Source: Kosmotogaceae bacterium UBA1373 (GTDB lineage: Bacteria > Thermotogota > Thermotogae > Petrotogales > Kosmotogaceae). Taken from it: a stretch of 15,223 nucleotides of DNA. The position numbers and the translations under genes were made by a program. The DNA lies in assembly GCA_002305955.1 (NCBI GenBank), contig DBRH01000034.1, positions 1-15,223 of the forward strand, written 5' to 3'. Below the pieces are notes generated by a model. That model was not told the DNA's origin, did no database searches, and worked only from the letters and a program-made list of their open reading frames with translations. Positions within the stretch are counted from its first letter, which is position 1. Each line of letters opens with the position of its first letter. This document shows, in pieces, positions 7,396 through 15,213 of the stretch.

Positions 7396-8887
7396 CAAAG
7401 AAGGGATAGTCGATTTCGCGAAACAGCTTTCAGATAGAGGTTTCCGGATTCTCTCCAGCGGAGGCACACAGAGGGAGCTGGTCGCTTCTGGGGTAGAGGT
7501 TTTTGCCGTATCGGATCTGACCGGTTTTCCGGAATGCCTTGACGGACGTGTGAAGACGCTCCATCCGGCCGTTCACGCCGGAATACTCGCCAGAAGGGAG
7601 TTGCCTGCACACATGGAGAAGCTGGCGCAACTGGGGATCGATACGATAGATCTCGTAGCCGTGAACCTTTACCCCTTCAAAGAGGCGATCTCCGGCGACG
7701 GCATCATGCTGGAGGAGGCGATAGAGAATATAGATATAGGAGGTCCGGCCATGCTCCGTTCGGCCGCGAAGAATTACGGCGATGTGATTGTGCTGGTCGA
7801 TCCAGCCGACTACACAGGTGTTTTAAGGGAACTGGACGCCGGCGGTCCTTCCAGAATCTTCAGACTCAAACTGGCCTCAAAAGTCTTCAGGCACGTGGCC
7901 CATTACGATTCTATGATCGCCTCGCATCTGAGCGGATTGTGCGGCGAGACTCTGACTGAGAAGATGAGCGTTACGCTCGAAAAGGTCCAGGACCTCAGGT
8001 ACGGTGAAAATCCGCACCAGAGGGCGGCGCTTTACCGCTATCCCTTGAGTTACCCGCTCGGAGGGTACGTTCAGATACAGGGAAAGGAGCTCTCCTTCAA
8101 CAACCTCACCGACGCGGGAGCCGCGATTGAACTGCTGAGAGAGTTTACCAGCGATACGGCTCTTGTAGCCCTGAAACATACCAATCCCTGCGGCGTCGGC
8201 CTGGCCGACACAACTTTAGAGGCGTGGAAAAAGGCTTACGGTTGCGATCGGGTATCTGTGTTCGGGGGCATAGTGGCGACCAACGGGACCGTCGATGGCC
8301 CGCTGGCAGGAGAGCTGAAAAACATCTTTCTTGAGATAATAATGGCGCCGGCCTTCACATCCGAAGCGCTTGAGATGCTGTCGGCCAGGAAGAACATAAG
8401 GATCCTGGAGATCGATCCGGTTTTCAAGAGCAACGGGTACGATTTCAAATCGATCCCCGGTGGAATGGTGGTTCAGGACAGAGATAACGCCCTGCTGGGG
8501 GAGGGATTGAGAACCGTTACGGCAAAAAAACCCGACGAGAGGGAGATGGAAGATATGCTCTTCGCATGGAAGGTCGTAAAGCACGTCAAATCTAACGCCA
8601 TAGTTCTGGCCAGGGAAGGTCAGACCCTTGGAATAGGACCGGGTCAGACCAGCAGGATCTGGGCCCTGGAGAACGCGATAAGACAATCGAATTACGACCT
8701 GAGTGGGGCCGTTCTGGCGTCGGATGGTTTCTTTCCCTTCCCGGACTGTGTGGAAGCGGCCGCGAAGGCCGGGATCGGAGCTATAATCCAGCCCGGGGGT
8801 TCGATCAAAGATGAAGACTCCATAGAGGCGGCCGACAGACTCGGGCTTTCGATGGTCTTTACGAGCATGCGTCATTTCAAGCATTGA
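7367..8887 (+). CDS. purH: Bifunctional AICAR transformylase / IMP cyclohydrolase PurH
   Basis: PurH carries out the last two steps to IMP: formylation of AICAR with 10-formyl-tetrahydrofolate and ring closure. The 506-residue protein has both domains. The cyclohydrolase half shows SVSNKEGIVDFA (7-18), SSGGTQREL (30-38), DGRVKTLHP (59-67), VNLYPF and IDIGGPAMLRSAAKN. The transformylase half shows RYGENPHQ, FNNLTDAGAA, the catalytic Lys270-His271 in ALKHTNPCG, VFGGIVA, GIGPGQTSR, SDGFFPFPD, and the terminal RHFKH. Length lies between the E. coli form (529) and the shorter Thermotoga form. The ATG at 7367 has GGAGG (7357-7361) five bases upstream and lies inside purN. Confidence 0.98.
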   Translation: MKTALLSVSNKEGIVDFAKQLSDRGFRILSSGGTQRELVASGVEVFAVSDLTGFPECLDGRVKTLHPAVHAGILARRELPAHMEKLAQLGIDTIDLVAVNLYPFKEAISGDGIMLEEAIENIDIGGPAMLRSAAKNYGDVIVLVDPADYTGVLRELDAGGPSRIFRLKLASKVFRHVAHYDSMIASHLSGLCGETLTEKMSVTLEKVQDLRYGENPHQRAALYRYPLSYPLGGYVQIQGKELSFNNLTDAGAAIELLREFTSDTALVALKHTNPCGVGLADTTLEAWKKAYGCDRVSVFGGIVATNGTVDGPLAGELKNIFLEIIMAPAFTSEALEMLSARKNIRILEIDPVFKSNGYDFKSIPGGMVVQDRDNALLGEGLRTVTAKKPDEREMEDMLFAWKVVKHVKSNAIVLAREGQTLGIGPGQTSRIWALENAIRQSNYDLSGAVLASDGFFPFPDCVEAAAKAGIGAIIQPGGSIKDEDSIEAADRLGLSMVFTSMRHFKH

Positions 8888-8890
8888 GGG
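8886..8890 (+). promoter_or_regulatory. Ribosome binding site deciding the purD ATG start
   Basis: GAGGG overlaps the purH stop and lies 8 nt before the ATG at 8899. It overlaps the alternative upstream TTG at 8884, which therefore has no site of its own here. Confidence 0.6.
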
Positions 8891-8898
8891 CGAAAATC

Positions 8899-10158
8899 AT
8901 GAGAATACTGGTAATAGGAAACGGCGGCCGTGAGGCCGCACTTGCATGGAAACTCTTCCAAAGCGAAGGGCTGGAGAGGCTCTTCTGCGCGCCGGGAAAC
9001 CCCGGAACATCCTCAATCGCGGAAAACGTTCCGTTAGATCCCTGCGATATAGACGGTCTGCTGACCTTTGCAAAAGAACAGGAGATAGACCTGGCTATCG
9101 TCGGTCCGGAGAAACCTCTTTCAATGGGCATGGTCGATCGCTTCAGGGAAAGGGATCTGGCCGTATTCGGTCCCACCAGAGATTGTGCCAGGCTCGAAAC
9201 CAGCAAGATCTTCGCCAAAGGATTTATGAACCGCCACGGTATTCCCACAGCCCGTCACGCGAGCGCCAGGTACTACCTGCAGGCTCTTGCCGAGCTGGAG
9301 AGTTTTGAGCTACCCCTGGTGATAAAGGCCGACGGACTGGCCGCGGGTAAGGGTGTATTCATAGCAGACCGGCAGGAGGAAGCGCATCGAATACTCAAGG
9401 ATTTGCTTATCGACGACTCTCTGAAAGAGGCCGGCTCAAGTGTTGTTATAGAGGAATACCTGAGCGGGAGAGAGCTTTCCGTCTTCGTCCTGTCCGACGG
9501 AAAGCGTATGGTTGAGCTGGCAGAGGCCCGGGATTTCAAGAAAGCCTTCGACGGAGACCTCGGCCCCAACACCGGCGGAATGGGAGCCATCTCTCCCGTA
9601 CCCGATTATACGGACCGGCTTCGCGAGGAGTTCAGGGATAAAATCCTTCTCCCGACGGTGGAAGGGCTAGCGAGAGAAGGTCTCACCTACACGGGACTTC
9701 TATATTTCGGCCTCATAAATACGCCGGTCGGACTGAAAGTTCTGGAGTTCAACTGCCGTTTCGGCGATCCCGAGACGCAGGCGATACTGCCCAGGATCGA
9801 CTTCGATCTGGCACGAGTTCTGTACGATTGCGCCAGAGGCCAGCTGAAAGAGGAGCGGCTCAGGCTAAAGCAGGAGTGCGCCGTGACGGTCGTGGCCTGT
9901 TCGAAAGGGTACCCGGGCCGTTACGTAACGGGTTGCGAGGTGTCTGGACTGACCGAGGGCGACTGCACTCTCTTCCAAGCCGGTACGGGATACAGCGGAG
10001 AGAAAGTCGTAACGACGGGCGGCAGGGTGCTTGCCGTGACGGCACTGGAGAGAGATTTTGGCGAAGCGGTGAGGAAGGCTTACGGTGCGCTGGAAAAGAT
10101 CCGTTTCAAAGGGATGACATTCAGGAAAGACATAGGCGTCGAATTTGATGTAAACTAG
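8899..10158 (+). CDS. purD: Phosphoribosylamine-glycine ligase PurD (GAR synthetase)
   Basis: PurD joins glycine to phosphoribosylamine with ATP, the second step of the pathway. It is an ATP-grasp enzyme of normal length (419 residues). The start chosen is the ATG at 8899, which gives MRILVIGNGGRE and has GAGGG 8 nt upstream; a TTG at 8884 would add five residues. Motifs are GGRE (9-12), VGPEKPL, KADGLAAGKG (143-152), VIEEYLSG, FDGDLGPNTGGMG (217-229), and EFNCRFGDPETQ (from 283). Two positions that are His in the PurD sequences I remember differ: GGREH is GGREA (Ala13) and DHK is DFK (Phe213). The rest of the active-site set looks intact, so I expect a working enzyme. An 11-nt gap follows purH. 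Confidence 0.97.
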   Translation: MRILVIGNGGREAALAWKLFQSEGLERLFCAPGNPGTSSIAENVPLDPCDIDGLLTFAKEQEIDLAIVGPEKPLSMGMVDRFRERDLAVFGPTRDCARLETSKIFAKGFMNRHGIPTARHASARYYLQALAELESFELPLVIKADGLAAGKGVFIADRQEEAHRILKDLLIDDSLKEAGSSVVIEEYLSGRELSVFVLSDGKRMVELAEARDFKKAFDGDLGPNTGGMGAISPVPDYTDRLREEFRDKILLPTVEGLAREGLTYTGLLYFGLINTPVGLKVLEFNCRFGDPETQAILPRIDFDLARVLYDCARGQLKEERLRLKQECAVTVVACSKGYPGRYVTGCEVSGLTEGDCTLFQAGTGYSGEKVVTTGGRVLAVTALERDFGEAVRKAYGALEKIRFKGMTFRKDIGVEFDVN

Positions 10159-10172
10159 AGTTTGTCAGCACG

Positions 10173-10177
10173 GGAGG
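10173..10177 (+). promoter_or_regulatory. Ribosome binding site for purB
   Basis: GGAGG in the 25-nt purD-purB spacer ends 6 nt before the ATG at 10184. It touches the TTG at 10178, ruling that out as the start. The rest of the spacer shows no promoter that I can support. Confidence 0.7.
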
Positions 10178-10183
10178 TTGATT

Positions 10184-11482
10184 ATGATCGAACGTTACGC
10201 ACTTTCGCCCCTGAAGGAGCTCTGGGAACTCAAAGCCCAGTACGAGAGGTGGCTGGAGGTTGAGCTCGCGGTGGTGAAGGCCTACGAAGAGACCGGTCTT
10301 GCACCGGCCGGAATGGCGGAAAAGATAAGATCGAAGGCTAGAATAGATGTCGAAGGTATCGCAGAGATCGAAAAGGTGGTCGATCACGACGTCATCGCCT
10401 TTATAAAATACGTCACGGGTGATATGGGCGACGAGGCCCGTTATTTCCATCTCGGCCTCACATCGTCGGACATAGTCGATACGGCTCTTTCCTTGGCTTT
10501 GCGCAAATCGGGCCTGGCGATAATACAGGCTCTGACGGAGCTTTCGCAGGCTCTAGCTGAGCGGGCTCTCATCTACAAGGATACGGTATGCATGGGACGG
10601 ACCCACGGAATACACGCCGAGCCGACCTCCTTCGGCCTGAAGTTTCTCTCCTTCATGGTCGAGACCGATAGGAATATCGAGCGACTTCGCAGGAGTGTGG
10701 AGGCCTCTTCGGTCGGAAAGCTTAGCGGCGCCGTGGGCAACTACGCCAACATACCGCCAGAGGTTGAGGCTATAGCCCTCAGGGAGATAGGTCTGAGACC
10801 TACGGAGGTATCGACGCAGATCGTGCCAAGGGATATCCACGCCGAATTCATCTCGGCTATGGCGATTGCGGCCTCTTCAATCGAGAGAATGGCCGTCGAG
10901 TTCAGGCATCTTCAGAGGACGGAAGTCCTGGAAGTCCAGGAACCCTTTAAGAAGGGGCAGAGGGGTTCTTCGGCCATGCCCCACAAGAAGAATCCCATAA
11001 TCTGCGAGCGCTTGACCGGAATGGCCCGGCTTCTGAGAGGTTACGCCGGCGCGGCCCTGGAAGACATAGCCCTCTGGCATGAAAGAGATATCTCTCATTC
11101 CAGTGTCGAGAGAATAATGTTACCCGACGCCACCATGCTTCTGTACTATATGGCGAAGAAGTCTATCGATCTGGCGAAGGATCTGGTAGTGTATCCAGAG
11201 AGGATGCTGGAAAACTTCAAAGCTTCCAGAAACCTGGTCTTCTCCCAGCGCGTAATGCTGACGCTGGTCGAAAAGGGCATGGCAAGGGAAGAAGCCTACA
11301 AGCTTGTCCAGGAGCTCTCCCTGAACTGCTGGAACGAAGGCCGGGACTTCAAAGAAGCCGTCGCGAAAAGCCGTGAGATAGAAAAGTACATTGATTCGCG
11401 CGAAATAGATGAACTCTTCGATCCTGAGTACTATCTGAGAAACGTAGATCCGATCTTCAAAAGAATCTTGGACGGAGGCTGA
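10184..11482 (+). CDS. purB: Adenylosuccinate lyase PurB
   Basis: PurB removes fumarate twice in the pathway: from SAICAR to give AICAR, and from adenylosuccinate to give AMP. The 432-residue protein belongs to the fumarase/aspartase superfamily. With the ATG at 10184 as residue 1, the catalytic and binding residues fall at His68, His89 (just before GLTSSD), His141 in GRTHGIHAEP, Ser262-Ser263 in the flexible loop, and Lys268 in MPHKKNP. These are the same numbers I recall for the Bacillus subtilis enzyme, which supports this start over the TTG at 10178. The superfamily signature GSSAMPHKKNP is complete. purA follows after 4 nt, and its ribosome site lies in the last purB codons, so PurB and PurA, which act in sequence on the AMP branch, are probably made together. 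Confidence 0.98.
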   Translation: MIERYALSPLKELWELKAQYERWLEVELAVVKAYEETGLAPAGMAEKIRSKARIDVEGIAEIEKVVDHDVIAFIKYVTGDMGDEARYFHLGLTSSDIVDTALSLALRKSGLAIIQALTELSQALAERALIYKDTVCMGRTHGIHAEPTSFGLKFLSFMVETDRNIERLRRSVEASSVGKLSGAVGNYANIPPEVEAIALREIGLRPTEVSTQIVPRDIHAEFISAMAIAASSIERMAVEFRHLQRTEVLEVQEPFKKGQRGSSAMPHKKNPIICERLTGMARLLRGYAGAALEDIALWHERDISHSSVERIMLPDATMLLYYMAKKSIDLAKDLVVYPERMLENFKASRNLVFSQRVMLTLVEKGMAREEAYKLVQELSLNCWNEGRDFKEAVAKSREIEKYIDSREIDELFDPEYYLRNVDPIFKRILDGG

Positions 11483-11486
11483 TCCA

Positions 11487-12740
11487 ATGCAGAGACTGGC
11501 CATTGTGGGAGCCCAGTGGGGCGACGAAGGAAAGGGAAAGGTAGTCAATTACTTCTCGAAGGATTTCGAGTGGATAGTCAGGTTCTCCGGCGGGGCCAAC
11601 GCCGGTCACACCATATACGTCGATGGCAAGAAATACGTGAACCATCTTCTGCCCTCGATACAGCCCAGGAGCGCTTCCAGGGGCTTTCTCGGGGCGGGAA
11701 TGGTCATAGACGTGGAGCAGCTCATAAACGAGTTCGAGACTCTGGAAGCCGACTTCCCGGGCATCTCCTGCCGGTTCTATATAGATCCGGAGGCCTTCGC
11801 CGTTCTCCCCTGGCACAAAGAGGAGGACGTGCTGCTCGAGACGATGCGTAAAGAGCCGATCGGAACCACGGGCAGGGGGATCGGCCCCTCATACACCGAT
11901 AAAGTGTCGCGCGAAGGTCTGAAACTCTATACGCTCTTCGATGAGAACCTTCTCAAAGAGAGGCTGGAATCGATCTACCACATGAAACAGAACATATACA
12001 ACAACAGACTCACCGTATCGCCCGAGGATATGTTCAAATACCTCCAGAGGCTGCGCGGTGAACTGGAAAGACTGAAGGTGAACTTCACCAGCGCGGTCGA
12101 TATGTCGCGCGTCTTCAGGAGCACTTCGGTCCTCTTCGAAGGAGCCCAGGGCGTTCTGCTCGACCTCGATTTCGGAACTTATCCCTTCGTGACCTCCGGA
12201 GCCTGCATGGCACACGGCGTTTCGTCGGTCGGTTTCTCTACTTTCGAGCTCGACAGCGTTTACGGCGTGCTGAAGGCCTACACTACAAGGGTGGGGGCCG
12301 GCCCCTTCCCCACCGAGGACTTCACCGAGACAGGAGAAGCGATACGAGATAAAGGCAAAGAGTACGGCGCCACCACCGGAAGGCCGAGACGGGTTGGCTG
12401 GCTCGACCTGCCGGCGTTGAGGTACGCCAGGATCAGATCGGGGCTTACCGGATTCGTCATAACCAAGGGCGATGTGCTTAACGGACTGGAAGAAGTAAAA
12501 GTCTGCGTGGCTTACGATGTCGATGGAGTGGTGAAGGAAGTACCCTCTACCTCGTACGATTTTTTCAGGGCAAAGCCAATCTATGAGACGGTAAAGGGCT
12601 GGCCCACGACCGACCACATAAACTTCCTGAAGTACATGACCTTCATCGAGAGAGAGACCGGCGTCGAGATCGACTATATCTCCTACGGTCCCAAAACCGA
12701 AGAGATGAAAACCAGGAACGACCTGATAATAAATATTTGA
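11487..12740 (+). CDS. purA: Adenylosuccinate synthetase PurA
   Basis: PurA uses GTP and aspartate to convert IMP to adenylosuccinate, the first committed step to AMP. The 417-residue product is slightly shorter than the usual 425-430. The GTP loop GAQWGDEGKGK (8-18) carries the catalytic Asp13, and NAGHT (38-42) carries His41, both numbered as in E. coli. Further motifs are GTTGRGIGPSYTDK, LFEGAQGVLLDLDFGTYPFVTS, TRVGAGPFPTE, and the GTP-binding TTGRPRRVGWLDL. The ATG is 8 nt after GGAGG (11474-11478). Its place at the end of the pur genes extends the operon from IMP to AMP. Confidence 0.98.
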   Translation: MQRLAIVGAQWGDEGKGKVVNYFSKDFEWIVRFSGGANAGHTIYVDGKKYVNHLLPSIQPRSASRGFLGAGMVIDVEQLINEFETLEADFPGISCRFYIDPEAFAVLPWHKEEDVLLETMRKEPIGTTGRGIGPSYTDKVSREGLKLYTLFDENLLKERLESIYHMKQNIYNNRLTVSPEDMFKYLQRLRGELERLKVNFTSAVDMSRVFRSTSVLFEGAQGVLLDLDFGTYPFVTSGACMAHGVSSVGFSTFELDSVYGVLKAYTTRVGAGPFPTEDFTETGEAIRDKGKEYGATTGRPRRVGWLDLPALRYARIRSGLTGFVITKGDVLNGLEEVKVCVAYDVDGVVKEVPSTSYDFFRAKPIYETVKGWPTTDHINFLKYMTFIERETGVEIDYISYGPKTEEMKTRNDLIINI

Positions 12741-12754
12741 TCCCCTGACGGGGA
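12741..12754 (+). other. Small hairpin between purA and cysS
   Basis: Immediately after the purA stop, TCCCC and GGGGA form a perfect 5-bp stem with a TGAC loop. No T-tract follows, so it is not a standard intrinsic terminator. The cysS ribosome site GGAGG (12758-12762) lies 3 nt downstream, so the hairpin could affect cysS translation or transcript stability. It may equally be chance. Confidence 0.4.
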
Positions 12755-12772
12755 AAGGAGGGAAGGCAGAGC

Positions 12773-14161
12773 ATGGATATACGACTCAACAACACGATGT
12801 CGAGAGAGAAGGAAGTCTTCAAACCGCTCACTGCGGGGGAGGTGAAACTCTACACCTGTGGATTGACCGTTTACAACTACGCACATATAGGCAACTTGAG
12901 AGCCTACATCTTTGCCGATACCCTCAAGAGGATGTTCCTCTTCAACGATTACAAAGTGAACCACGTGATGAATATAACCGACGTCGGCCACCTCACGGGC
13001 GATGAAGACGAAGGTGAAGACAAGATGGAGGCCGGTGCCAGGCGAGAAGGAAAGACCGTCTGGGAGATCGTCGATTTCTACACGAAGGCTTTTTTCAAAG
13101 ATCTGGAAAGATTGCGGATACTCTTCCCCACGACCACGTGCAGAGCTACCGAACACGTGGGCGACATGATAGAAATGATAAAAAAGATAGAGGCCAACGG
13201 CTACACTTACATCGCCGGCGGAAATGTCTACTTCGACACGTCAAAGCTTCCCGATTACGGCAAGCTTGCCAGACTTCAGCTCGACGAAGATAGAATGAGA
13301 TCTAGGGTGGAAAGCGATCCATACAAAAGAAATCCCTTCGACTTTGTGCTCTGGTTCACCCGGTACAAATACACCGACCACGCGATGCAGTGGGATTCGC
13401 CCTGGGGAAGGGGCTTCCCCGGCTGGCACATAGAATGCTCGGCCATGTCCTCTAAATACCTGGGCGAGAGTTTCGATATACACACCGGCGGGATCGATCA
13501 CATCCCCATACACCACACCAACGAGATAGCCCAGAGCGAGGCGGCCTTCGGCCACGAGTGGGTCAATTACTGGTTGCACTCGGAGTTTCTCGTGATTGGA
13601 GAGGGTGAAAAGATGTCGAAATCGCTGGGCAACTTCATCACCCTCCAGACGCTGATCGACATGGGATACGACCCGATGGATTACAGGTATTACCTGCTCG
13701 GCGCTCATTACAGAAAGCAGCTGGCCTTCACCTTCGAAGCTCTCGACGGCGCGAGGAACGCCATGAAAAGACTCAAGATCGGTATAGCTGAGTTGAAGGA
13801 GAGTCAAAGCCCTTCAGCCTTCGCCGACCCGCAACTGCTTGAAGAGTTCCACGAAGCCATAAACGACGATCTCAACACGCCCAGGGCCCTGGCGGTGCTC
13901 TGGAAGGTTATCGACAGCGAAGATCTGTCGGCCGGCGAAAAACTCGCGCTGATAGAACAGTTTGACAGAGTTCTGGCGCTCGGGCTGGCTGAAGTCGAGA
14001 GCGATACGATACCCGGAGAGATCGAAGAGCTCGCGCTGCAGCGTAAACAGGCCAGAAAAGACAGGAACTGGAAAAGGGCCGACGAATTGAGGGACCTGAT
14101 CTCGGAGAAAGGGTACGAAATCCTCGACGACCGTGATGGATACAAAATAAGAAAAAAGTGA
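12773..14161 (+). CDS. cysS: Cysteinyl-tRNA synthetase CysS (variant subfamily)
   Basis: CysS charges tRNA-Cys with cysteine and is a class I, zinc-dependent synthetase. The 462-residue protein has HIGN (38-41) and KMSKS (280-284), the two class I ATP motifs. The zinc ligands appear to be Cys29, Cys222 (WHIEC), His247 and Glu251. The family's HHENE motif reads HHTNE, with Thr249 at a position that is not a ligand. After the NITDV strand there is an acidic stretch of about 12 residues (GHLTGDEDEGED) before KM, longer than in E. coli-type CysS. The C-terminal tail with RKQARKDRNWKRADELRDLI is the normal anticodon-recognition end. The ATG is 10 nt after GGAGG. It lies 32 nt after purA on the same strand and may be co-transcribed; a separate promoter is not visible. 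Confidence 0.97.
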   Translation: MDIRLNNTMSREKEVFKPLTAGEVKLYTCGLTVYNYAHIGNLRAYIFADTLKRMFLFNDYKVNHVMNITDVGHLTGDEDEGEDKMEAGARREGKTVWEIVDFYTKAFFKDLERLRILFPTTTCRATEHVGDMIEMIKKIEANGYTYIAGGNVYFDTSKLPDYGKLARLQLDEDRMRSRVESDPYKRNPFDFVLWFTRYKYTDHAMQWDSPWGRGFPGWHIECSAMSSKYLGESFDIHTGGIDHIPIHHTNEIAQSEAAFGHEWVNYWLHSEFLVIGEGEKMSKSLGNFITLQTLIDMGYDPMDYRYYLLGAHYRKQLAFTFEALDGARNAMKRLKIGIAELKESQSPSAFADPQLLEEFHEAINDDLNTPRALAVLWKVIDSEDLSAGEKLALIEQFDRVLALGLAEVESDTIPGEIEELALQRKQARKDRNWKRADELRDLISEKGYEILDDRDGYKIRKK

Positions 14162-14192
14162 AGACCGGCGGCGAAAGCATCGCCCCGGTCTT
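14161..14192. terminator. Bidirectional terminator hairpin between convergent genes
   Basis: AAGACCGG (14161-14168) pairs with CCGGTCTT (14185-14192), and inside it GGCGA (14170-14174) pairs with TCGCC (14180-14184) around an AAGCA loop, giving 13 bp with one bulged C. On the - strand the stem is followed 3 nt later by six T in a row, a good U-tract for the acetyltransferase-like gene. On the + strand the tail (TCTCTGTTCTTT, 14199-14210) is weaker and further away. The first stem base is also the last base of the cysS stop. Confidence 0.75.
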
Positions 14193-14208
14193 CCGGTGTC
14201 TCTGTTCT

Positions 14209-15213
14209 TTACAGGGCCGGCACCCAGATCACTGGCCGGCCCTTTCTGGGTATTTCTTTCTTTTCGAAGATCATTATATCGAAGGGTATTTTGAAACTCA
14301 AAGGGCCGATCGCAGACTTTAGGCTGCCAAGGGTGCTGTCCCGCGCAAAGTTGAGCAGAGTCACTTTCTCTTTCCAGGCCTCTTTGTGGATCTCCGCGAC
14401 CACTCTTCTGGCGGCGCGGGGAGTCCCGTAATCTAGAATGAGCACATCCCAGATCCTGAGCCTTTCCTTCATTCCCGGGACACGCGCCAGAGGCGAAAGG
14501 AGGGACCTGCCTGCTACCTGGAAGGCTCTCAATCCAGGTGACAACTTCGCTATCCCGAAATCCGACTCTCCCGAAGTGTCGAAGACCAGCGCACTGGCTC
14601 CCTCTCCGGTGAAGAGTTTCAACCTCTCCTCTTCTATCATGGGTTCGAAGATACGCGTATGCTTTGGAACGAGGTCGAAACGACCGGACATGCCGCTGTA
14701 AAGGCCGCGCACTCTATTCATGTCGGGCCTTTCCACGTAGACCCCGGTACTTTTGATGCGATGCAGAACGGGGCAGGCGTAGAAATCTAGTGTCGCGAAG
14801 CGAGAAAAACCCATGTGCGCCAGAATCTTCTTCGATGCCGTGTTGTCTGCCTTTACGGAAGCGTAGGCGAAATCGAACTCGCTCTCCCCGTACCTGTTCT
14901 CGAGTTCCTGTATTATAGCCTTCAACCAGCGGGCTATCTTCATCCTGTAGGCCGGGTTGGTTCTCAGCCCGAAGAGGTATATCGCCTTTCTCGGTACGGA
15001 ATCGACAAGGTACTCGTCGAAGGCTATACCGATACAGCCTATTATGTCGCCCTTCTCCTCGGCCAGGAGAATGGAGCCGTTACCGTAATACTTCAGCCTG
15101 TCGAAGAAGTTTTCTTTATAGCCTACGACCCAGATTTTGCCCTCCTGCGCCGATCTACGCTCGATATCCAGCAGTTTTTCGTTATCCTCTTTTGTGGCGA
15201 ACCTTATATCCAA
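14209..15213 (-). CDS. GNAT-fold N-acetyltransferase-like protein with C-terminal extension
   Basis: The first 150 residues have a GNAT acetyltransferase outline: IRFATKEDNEKLLDIE (3-18) as first strand and helix, SILLAEEKGDIIGCIGIAF (47-65) as the central hairpin, a strand IYLFGLRTNP (78-87) leading to the acetyl-CoA loop, and NTASKKILAHMGFSRF (124-139). The pyrophosphate loop, usually R/Q-x-x-G-x-G/A, reads R-M-K-I-A-R (90-95), so both glycine positions are lost. Residues 155-334 form a second region of unknown role, possibly a degenerate second GNAT domain; the layout recalls HLS1-like proteins. No signal peptide or membrane segment is seen. The TTG at 15211-15213 follows GAGAGG with a 4-nt spacer. 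The frame stays open to the window edge, so an upstream start is possible. Substrate unknown. It faces cysS and is not part of the pur operon. Confidence 0.8.
   Translation of the reverse strand: MDIRFATKEDNEKLLDIERRSAQEGKIWVVGYKENFFDRLKYYGNGSILLAEEKGDIIGCIGIAFDEYLVDSVPRKAIYLFGLRTNPAYRMKIARWLKAIIQELENRYGESEFDFAYASVKADNTASKKILAHMGFSRFATLDFYACPVLHRIKSTGVYVERPDMNRVRGLYSGMSGRFDLVPKHTRIFEPMIEEERLKLFTGEGASALVFDTSGESDFGIAKLSPGLRAFQVAGRSLLSPLARVPGMKERLRIWDVLILDYGTPRAARRVVAEIHKEAWKEKVTLLNFARDSTLGSLKSAIGPLSFKIPFDIMIFEKKEIPRKGRPVIWVPAL
14213..14243 (+). terminator. Possible second + strand terminator inside the end of the - strand gene
   Basis: AGGGCCGGC (14213-14221) and GCCGGCCCT (14235-14243) are a perfect 9-bp inverted repeat with a 13-nt loop. 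On the + strand a T-rich stretch follows at about 14243-14264, interrupted by GGG. It could stop read-through that passes the first hairpin. On the - strand it spans the last codons and no T-tract follows. Confidence 0.4.

Larger units (their letters stand above)
1..12740 (+). other. Purine biosynthesis operon purECSQLFMNHDBA
   Basis: Twelve genes lie on one strand. Junctions from purE to purA are: 1-nt gap, overlaps of 4, 4, 20, 19, 4, 16 and 29 nt, then gaps of 11, 25 and 4 nt. No terminator hairpin or internal promoter is evident among them, so one transcript is likely. Together they cover PRPP to AMP except for PurK. The promoter and leader are outside the window. Confidence 0.9.

Noticed and set aside
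8216..8884. 222-codon open frame on the - strand inside purH
   Set aside because: Antisense shadow of the purH transformylase domain with no family motifs.
10159..10183. Possible internal promoter in the purD-purB gap
   Set aside because: Only 25 nt, mostly ribosome site; I see no paired -35 and -10 elements there or in the end of purD.
11889..12617. 242-codon open frame on the - strand inside purA
   Set aside because: It lies wholly opposite a gene with complete PurA motifs, shows no recognisable protein motif, and long antisense frames are expected at this GC and codon use.
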